Origin: an uncultured Oscillospiraceae bacterium
GTDB taxonomy: Bacteria > Bacillota > Clostridia > Oscillospirales > Acutalibacteraceae
Assembly (NCBI GenBank): GCA_900556765.1
Contig: USQH01000034.1
Span: 1-12,627 of the forward strand
Reading direction: 5' to 3'
DNA: 12,627 nt
Shown piece by piece: positions 7,755-12,627 of this stretch (position 1 is the first letter of the stretch; each line of letters begins with the position of its first letter). The notes beneath the pieces are model-generated. The model was given only the letters and a program-made list of their open reading frames with translations, did not search any database and was not told the DNA's origin. The translations under genes and the position numbers were made by a program.

Positions 7755-7805
7755 AATTTGTATTGGAAATGCTGAAATCCATTTTACGGAAGTGAGCGGT
7801 TTTTT

Positions 7806-8732
7806 ATGCTTAAGAAAATCATCGATAATGTTGAGAGTGTTATTGTCGGCAAGCGTGAAGCTATCGAACTGGTTGTCACAGCATTAATCTCTAACGGTCA
7901 CATTTTGCTGGAGGACGTTCCGGGAGTCGGAAAAACGCGCCTTATCGCCGCCGTCGCACGTTCAATCGACGGCTCGTTCAAGCGCATTCAGTTCACCGCC
8001 GATGTTCTGCCGTCCGATATAACCGGATTTTCCGTTTATAATCAAAAAACAGGCGACTTTGATTTCAAAAAAGGCGCGATAATGTCGCAGTTTGTTCTTG
8101 CGGACGAGATCAACCGTACCTCACCGAAAACGCAGGCGGCGTTGCTTGAGGCAATGGAGGAGCGCCAGATATCGGTCGACGGTGTTACATACAAGATGCC
8201 GCGCCCGTTTATGGTAATGGCTACGCAGAACCCGATTGAGTTTATGGGTACTTTTCCGCTGCCTGAGGCGCAGCTCGACCGTTTCCTTATAAAGATATCC
8301 ATCGGTTACCCCGATGCCGAGAGCGAACGCAGCGTGCTGTCCATGCATCAGATGGACGATCCGTTTGACACGCTGCGGCCTGTCGCTACTACCGATGATA
8401 TTATAAATATTCAAAATGAAGTCAAAAAGGTTTTCGTACATGAAAACCTTGAAAAATACATAGTTGCTCTGGTTGCCGCTACCCGTAACCATCCTTCGGT
8501 GCGTCTTGGCGCCAGTCCGCGTGCTTCTCTTGCTCTTTACCGCACGGCGCAGGCGACTGCCTATATTGACGGCCGCGATTATGTTGTGCCGGACGATATT
8601 CAGCGTATGATTGTGCCGGTAATGGCTCACAGGATCATCCTGTCGCAGGAGACTAAATTCTCCAACACCGTTGCCGACGATGTACTCGACGAGATTAAAA
8701 AGTCTATTCCGGTGCCTACCGGCAAAAAATAA
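7806..8732 (+). CDS. MoxR-family AAA+ ATPase
   Basis: A 308-residue cytoplasmic AAA+ ATPase. Motifs in order are Walker A 'EDVPGVGKT' (36-44), Walker B 'VLADEINR' (97-104), sensor 1 'MATQNP' (138-143), the arginine-finger segment 'LPEAQLDRF' (152-160, Arg159) and sensor 2 'GASPRASLAL' (235-244) in the helical lid domain. This is the full MoxR core (family about 310-330 residues). MoxR ATPases are thought to act as chaperones that assemble or remodel partner complexes, often with von Willebrand-A-like partners. Here the partner candidate is the DUF58 protein encoded 16 nt downstream. The start follows GGAAGTGAG (7788-7796). The actual client of this cassette is unknown. Confidence 0.95.
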   Translation: MLKKIIDNVESVIVGKREAIELVVTALISNGHILLEDVPGVGKTRLIAAVARSIDGSFKRIQFTADVLPSDITGFSVYNQKTGDFDFKKGAIMSQFVLADEINRTSPKTQAALLEAMEERQISVDGVTYKMPRPFMVMATQNPIEFMGTFPLPEAQLDRFLIKISIGYPDAESERSVLSMHQMDDPFDTLRPVATTDDIINIQNEVKKVFVHENLEKYIVALVAATRNHPSVRLGASPRASLALYRTAQATAYIDGRDYVVPDDIQRMIVPVMAHRIILSQETKFSNTVADDVLDEIKKSIPVPTGKK

Positions 8733-8748
8733 TTTTTAAGGTGCAAAA

Positions 8749-9939
8749 ATGACATCTAACAGGATATTTTACCTTGTCGCTTTGCTGATCAGCGTGGCAT
8801 CGGTTCTTGTGTTCGGAAACAGCGTCGCCGGAATAATGCTGTACGCGGTTATTTTTGTTCCGCTTGTGTCGTTCGTTTTGGAACTGCTTGCTTTTTCGTC
8901 GCTGAAGGTGCGCCAGTCGGTCAACCGTAAAACTCTGTATAAGAATGAAAAGGTGCGTGTTCGTATTTACGCGCGCTGTACAAATACGCTGTCTTTCGGT
9001 TTTATAGATGTTCGTATGAACCGCCCGACCGAACAGCCGCGGCGGTTGAAAAAGGCCGACGCGTATATCGTAAACTGCTTCGGTATGGCGGGTCAGACCG
9101 GATTTGAAATCGTATGCCCTAACCGCGGCGTTTACTATGTCGGCACAGACACGGTGCGTATGTACGATATGCTCGGGCTTTTTTGCCTGAAGAAAAAGAT
9201 CAAGCCGTGTAAGATCACCGTTTATCCGCGTGTTTATTCGGTGACCGGTCTCGGCGTTGACAGCCGCTTAATAAATCAGACTTCCGTTACGCTCAGTGCA
9301 CTGAAAAAAGACGATATACTTGTTTCGCACGTTCGACCGTACCAAATAAACGATAATCCAAAAACGATCCATTGGAAGATTACGGCGAAGATGAACGAGC
9401 TGATGGTCAAAAACTATGAGCCGCTGAAAGAGGTAGGCATAATTGTCGCGCTCGATACCGAGCTGAAAAGCCATAAGGAACGCGATCTGATAGTAGCCAA
9501 CGAGGATAAGATGCTCGAATGTGCAATTTCATTGGTAGCAAATTCGCTTGCGGAGAACCTGACTGCCCGTGTCGTTTATTACGATTCCGGCGGACTGTGC
9601 GACCGCCATGTCGACGAGATTCAGGATTATGTCGGCTTCTACAATCTCATGGCGTGCCTGAAATTTGACGGTACGACCGATATTTTGCACTTGGTCGATA
9701 CCATCGTTTCCGAACATACCGGAGGATCGAATATAATTGTCGTTACCGATCGTTCCGATGAGGAACTGCGTTCCGTTTTACGCAGCGCACTGTCTTCAGG
9801 GTATAAAACTTCGCTCGTCTGCGTTACTCAGGACGATGAGGACCGCACCGCCAGAGCGGAAGAACTGCGCGCGATAATGTCCGACGGAGTCGGCGTTGCC
9901 GTGGTCAACGCACCCGGCGTTGAACCGATCTCATTTTAA
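8749..9939 (+). CDS. DUF58 domain-containing membrane protein
   Basis: A 396-residue protein with two N-terminal hydrophobic segments (about 7-23 and 27-49), then a large soluble part. The motif 'RGVYYVGTDTVRMYDMLGLF' (126-145) and the DUF58 core 'VRPYQINDNPKTIHWKITAK' (195-214) identify the family; the usual G-D in 'Y..GD' reads N-D here. After the core come a VWA-like strand 'IIVALDT' (231-237) and later Rossmann-type strands such as 'SNIIVVTDRSDEEL'. A complete metal-binding DxSxS motif is not evident. DUF58 genes commonly sit next to MoxR and transglutaminase-like genes, as here. AAGGTG (8738-8743) lies 5 nt before the ATG, and the gene starts 16 nt after the MoxR stop, so the two are co-transcribed. 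Biochemical function is not known. Confidence 0.93.
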   Translation: MTSNRIFYLVALLISVASVLVFGNSVAGIMLYAVIFVPLVSFVLELLAFSSLKVRQSVNRKTLYKNEKVRVRIYARCTNTLSFGFIDVRMNRPTEQPRRLKKADAYIVNCFGMAGQTGFEIVCPNRGVYYVGTDTVRMYDMLGLFCLKKKIKPCKITVYPRVYSVTGLGVDSRLINQTSVTLSALKKDDILVSHVRPYQINDNPKTIHWKITAKMNELMVKNYEPLKEVGIIVALDTELKSHKERDLIVANEDKMLECAISLVANSLAENLTARVVYYDSGGLCDRHVDEIQDYVGFYNLMACLKFDGTTDILHLVDTIVSEHTGGSNIIVVTDRSDEELRSVLRSALSSGYKTSLVCVTQDDEDRTARAEELRAIMSDGVGVAVVNAPGVEPISF

Positions 9940-9960
9940 CCGTAAATTACCGATATTATA

Positions 9961-9970
9961 GGAGAGGGTG
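9961..9970 (+). promoter_or_regulatory. Ribosome binding site that fixes a TTG start
   Basis: GGAGAGGGTG is a good match to the anti-Shine-Dalgarno sequence and lies 7 nt before the TTG at 9978. The first in-frame ATG (10008) is 37 nt away from it and has no comparable element nearby. This supports a non-ATG start for the transglutaminase-like gene. Confidence 0.7.
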
Positions 9971-9977
9971 AACCGAA

Positions 9978-12470
9978 TTGCAGAAAAAGCAGGATAAGCT
10001 TGTAAAAATGCTTATAAAATTTTTGTTTTGTGAGCTTTTTGCCTGCGTTTTCATGGTCGCCGTGTCCAATTCAATAAACGTCACTGTTACTACCGCGTCG
10101 GTACTGATGTGTACCGTGCTTACCACACTGGTATTCTACGTTGTTAGCTGCTTTTCGCGAGTGTACAAAGTGTTTTGTATAGTTCTGTTTTCCGCTTTGG
10201 GAATCGGGCTGATAACATTCGTCGTGCTTGTATTGACAGGGGTACTGCCGGCTTTCGGCGACCTGTTCCAGATGCTGATGGATCGCGCCCTCAGTACCGA
10301 AAAGCTGACCGAAACGCAGCAGCTTGGTGTGATTTACGGCATAACAGTGACCATATCTTTTTTTTCCGTTTTCTTTATTTCTAAAAAGATAAATATTGTA
10401 GCGCTTTCTATAGCAACCTTTGTTTTTTACGCTATTCAGTTTGCGTCCACGAAAAACCGTGCGTCCATGGGCGCGTTTGCCGTGCTGATATACATTCTTG
10501 TCGTAATAGCACTATACAAAGTGTTCGAATTTTTCGAGGCGAAATCAGGTGCGGGCTTCGGATATAAGCGGTTTGCCGTATTCGGCATTGCCGGTGTTAT
10601 GTGCATTTTGGTTGCCGTAGCGTCTGCTGTCGCGCCGTTTGAGGAAAACTCATTCAGCAAGAAGTTTTCACTGGAGCGCTTCTCAAACGATACCTTTGTC
10701 GACAACCGTATCGGCTCGTATTACATCGGCGTCGGCTATGACGACGCCGCGCTCGGTGGTCCGCGCGGCGCGCTTGATTTTGAAAGCACACTGAAAATCA
10801 CCTCTGATTACCCAACCTACATTGTTGCGAATTACAGCGACAGGTACACGGGCAATGCCTTTGAACTGTCCACCGTTTTTGTTACCGGAAAATACCGATA
10901 TCATGAAAAAGGAGCCGATCCATACGACAGCTCAAAGATACCGATGAACACTTTGCTTAAGACCGCCGCATTTGATGCCGCCGGCCTCAGCTATGCACAG
11001 AATCCGATCACCCTTACATATCAGGGAAAGATGGATTTCCGCACGATATTTACCGCAAACGGACTTACTTATATTGAAAATCCGCATAAGCGCACCATAT
11101 GGAGCGATCCGTGCGACAATATGTATACCAACCAGTATATGCGTAAAAATTTCGACTACTCATTTGACAGCGTTTATTTTGATGTTGACTCGGTGCTAAG
11201 CTATCTTCGTAGTGATGCTTATACCGGTAAAAATCCCGCCCCGAATGTTATCAACCAAACAAAGTTGACCGAGTATGAAAAAAATGCATACAATACATAT
11301 TTGAGTTTGCCCGACAGCGTACCCGATCGAGTACGCGCGCTGTCGGAAAAAATCGTTGCCGAGTCTGAATCGACTGCTCGTATTGATCAGGTGTGGAGCC
11401 TGATGACCTACCTTTATCAATTCAAGTACAAATACGCCACTGCGGAGTTGCCGGACGGAAGGGATTTTGTTGATTACTTCCTTTTTGATGAAAAAGGCGG
11501 CTATTCGACATATTTTGCAGCAGCGCTTACCGTAATGTGCCGTGAACTCGGTATTCCCGCTCGCTATGTAAAGGGCTTTGCGCCTTTGGCGGAGGCCGGT
11601 GAGGATAAGCTGATATGCAACAACAGTGCCCATGCATGGGTTGAAGTGTATTTTGACGGTTTCGGCTGGGTTACATTCGAGCCGTCACCGTATTTCGCGG
11701 AGAAATACTACAATATCAGCATGAACGATTACCGCGATAATAAGATAATATTTGACAAAAACGGCGAGGAGCGGAACGCTCCGGAAGAAAAGGATAATGA
11801 GAAGGATCCGTCCGACAGCGACATTACTTATAACAAAGATGACGAAAAAGCAGAGATCAATGAAAATGATGTTGTTTTTGTCATGCTTAATATTGATGTG
11901 ACGCGAAGGACATTGATGATGGCAGTAAATGCATTGCTGCTGGCGATGATAATTGTCATGTTGCTGCTTATTTTGCAGGGATCCGCAAAACTGTTCGTTT
12001 TGCTGCCGCTGGCATCGTACGGATTGTTAGCTGTGCTTGGTTACAAGTTGCTTGTTGCGGCAAACATCTGCCTTGCTGTAATATTCATAATGTGCGTTCT
12101 TGCAAAACTCGCCATAAAACGGCGTAAGAGACAGTTGCGGCGTATGTACAGCTTTGATAACCGCCAGTTTATATTCACCGCGTGGTATGAAATAAAACGC
12201 CTTGCAAAGTATGACGGAAACAGCATAAAGCAGGACGAAACGCCTGCCGACTTCCTTGCGCGGCTCGGCGAAGCGTATGGCAGCGACATTGTACCTGCCG
12301 CGGCACAGAGCGTTAACCGACTGCTGTACGGCAGGAGAAGGGCGACCGCAATTACCGATGACGACCGTGCGTATGTCGCAGTGGCATATGAACAAATTGA
12401 AGCTGCCGTTAAATCAAAGCATAAGAAGTTTTCTTTCAATTTCTGCCGCTATATTTTGCATATAATATAA
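9978..12470 (+). CDS. Membrane transglutaminase-like protein with DUF4129-like tail, catalytic Cys replaced by Ser
   Basis: The 830-residue product has about seven N-terminal membrane segments (roughly 11-220), an extracellular region (about 221-640), about three further segments (roughly 646-712), then the basic 'KRRKRQLRR' and a cytoplasmic DUF4129-like domain (about 722-812, 'ETPADFLARLG' and 'RLLYG'). The positive N-terminus and odd segment counts fit an inside-N, outside-core, inside-C topology. The transglutaminase-like core spans about 495-575: 'GGYSTYFAAALTVMCRELGIPARYVKGF' split as GGYSTYFAAAL and CRELGIPARYVKGF, then 'SAHAWVEVYF' (550-559, His552) and 'GWVTFEPSP' (563-571, Glu568). 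The position normally holding the nucleophilic Cys is Ser510 (TCG, 11505-11507). An acidic linker (about 596-632) precedes the C-terminal membrane segments. Start TTG is chosen from its ribosome binding site. Role: probably envelope-associated partner of MoxR/DUF58, possibly non-catalytic. Confidence 0.9.
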   Translation: MQKKQDKLVKMLIKFLFCELFACVFMVAVSNSINVTVTTASVLMCTVLTTLVFYVVSCFSRVYKVFCIVLFSALGIGLITFVVLVLTGVLPAFGDLFQMLMDRALSTEKLTETQQLGVIYGITVTISFFSVFFISKKINIVALSIATFVFYAIQFASTKNRASMGAFAVLIYILVVIALYKVFEFFEAKSGAGFGYKRFAVFGIAGVMCILVAVASAVAPFEENSFSKKFSLERFSNDTFVDNRIGSYYIGVGYDDAALGGPRGALDFESTLKITSDYPTYIVANYSDRYTGNAFELSTVFVTGKYRYHEKGADPYDSSKIPMNTLLKTAAFDAAGLSYAQNPITLTYQGKMDFRTIFTANGLTYIENPHKRTIWSDPCDNMYTNQYMRKNFDYSFDSVYFDVDSVLSYLRSDAYTGKNPAPNVINQTKLTEYEKNAYNTYLSLPDSVPDRVRALSEKIVAESESTARIDQVWSLMTYLYQFKYKYATAELPDGRDFVDYFLFDEKGGYSTYFAAALTVMCRELGIPARYVKGFAPLAEAGEDKLICNNSAHAWVEVYFDGFGWVTFEPSPYFAEKYYNISMNDYRDNKIIFDKNGEERNAPEEKDNEKDPSDSDITYNKDDEKAEINENDVVFVMLNIDVTRRTLMMAVNALLLAMIIVMLLLILQGSAKLFVLLPLASYGLLAVLGYKLLVAANICLAVIFIMCVLAKLAIKRRKRQLRRMYSFDNRQFIFTAWYEIKRLAKYDGNSIKQDETPADFLARLGEAYGSDIVPAAAQSVNRLLYGRRRATAITDDDRAYVAVAYEQIEAAVKSKHKKFSFNFCRYILHII

Positions 12471-12481
12471 CTACATTGCAA

Positions 12482-12505
12482 ACGGGGCTGATCTTTCAGC
12501 CCCGT
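12482..12505 (+). terminator. Strong GC hairpin after the transglutaminase-like gene (possible terminator, no U-tract)
   Basis: ACGGGGCTGA (12482-12491) and TCAGCCCCGT (12496-12505) form a perfect 10-bp stem with a 4-nt loop TCTT, starting 11 nt after the stop codon. The position suits an intrinsic terminator for the MoxR unit. However, the bases after the stem (AGTCTGAATAAC) are not U-rich, nor is the flank on the other strand. Termination may therefore be weak or factor-assisted, or the hairpin may only protect the 3' end of the mRNA or lie in the leader of the next gene. Confidence 0.5.
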
Positions 12506-12539
12506 AGTCTGAATAACAGTAGTTTACAGGAATGATAAA

Positions 12540-12627
12540 ATGATCAGCGATTTGTATATCCGAGAAATCAATATGACATCATCTGTGCCGAATAACAGTT
12601 ATCTGCATGATCTTGCCGTGATAAGTA
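12540..12627 (+). CDS. Start of a putative AAA/ABC-like ATPase gene (3' end missing)
   Basis: From the ATG at 12540 the frame is open to the window edge (29 codons plus one base). AGGAA at 12528-12532, 7 nt upstream, is a suitable ribosome binding site. The visible residues begin MISDLYIREINM and continue SSVPNNSYLHDLAVIS. This pattern (YIREI..., a Ser-x-x-Pro stretch, then SYL...L.VI) resembles from memory the N-terminus of Clostridia AAA-family ATPases in which a GENGSGKST Walker A follows shortly after. That Walker A would be beyond the window, so the family assignment is tentative. The gene is in the same direction as the MoxR unit and 69 nt after it. Confidence 0.5.
   Translation, partial: MISDLYIREINMTSSVPNNSYLHDLAVIS

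Noticed and set aside
7564..7782. Minus-strand 72-codon frame covering the ribF end and the AT-rich gap
   Set aside because: It has no ribosome binding site before its ATG, Tyr/Phe/Asn/Lys-rich composition as expected for AT-rich noncoding DNA, and it overlaps the ribF 3' end and the promoter.
1..12627. CRISPR array, tRNA or rRNA genes, insertion sequence or prophage elements
   Set aside because: Looked for regular repeats with spacers, cloverleaf-type tRNA ends, transposase or integrase motifs and terminal repeats; none were seen, and the window is almost fully occupied by co-directional genes.

Overview
The window carries twelve genes, all on the + strand with no gene on the other strand. 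It reads as a Gram-positive Clostridia chromosome, probably an Oscillospiraceae/Ruminococcaceae-like gut anaerobe. The evidence is the rimP-nusA-ylxR-ylxQ-infB-rbfA-nrnA-truB-ribF order, a short NusA without C-terminal acidic repeats, the ylxR/ylxQ pair, strong AGGAGG-type ribosome binding sites and moderate GC with AT-rich gaps. The taxonomic placement is inference from gene order and protein character, not from a database match.

Positions 1-7632 hold the conserved transcription/translation operon. rimP (5' end cut off by the window edge) is followed by nusA, rnpM (ylxR), ylxQ, infB, rbfA, nrnA, truB and ribF. The genes serve 30S maturation (RimP, RbfA), transcription elongation and termination (NusA), RNase P modulation and RNA binding (YlxR, YlxQ), initiation (IF2), nano-RNA/pAp turnover (NrnA), tRNA pseudouridine-55 (TruB) and FMN/FAD synthesis (RibF). 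Most junctions overlap or nearly overlap (8, 4, 8 and 1 nt), which points to translational coupling. A perfect AT-only inverted repeat lies between rimP and nusA, just upstream of the nusA ribosome binding site. rpsO, which often follows ribF in Firmicutes, is not here.

Positions 7633-7805 are an AT-rich gap with a good sigma-A-type promoter (TTGTAA, 17 bp, TATAAT) and no convincing terminator. It separates the housekeeping operon from a second unit, 7806-12470: a MoxR-family AAA+ ATPase, a DUF58 membrane-anchored protein, and an 830-residue multi-pass membrane protein with an extracellular transglutaminase-like domain and a DUF4129-like cytoplasmic tail. This triad is a widespread but poorly understood cassette, thought to concern envelope or protein-complex remodelling. 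Here the transglutaminase has Ser510 where the family has its nucleophilic Cys, while His552 and an acidic third residue remain. This is the most notable observation in the window.

Positions 12471-12539 hold a strong 10-bp GC hairpin without a U-tract. A new gene, cut off at the right edge, starts at 12540; its first 29 residues resemble the N-terminus of AAA/ABC-like ATPases. No tRNA, rRNA, CRISPR, insertion sequence or phage feature was seen.
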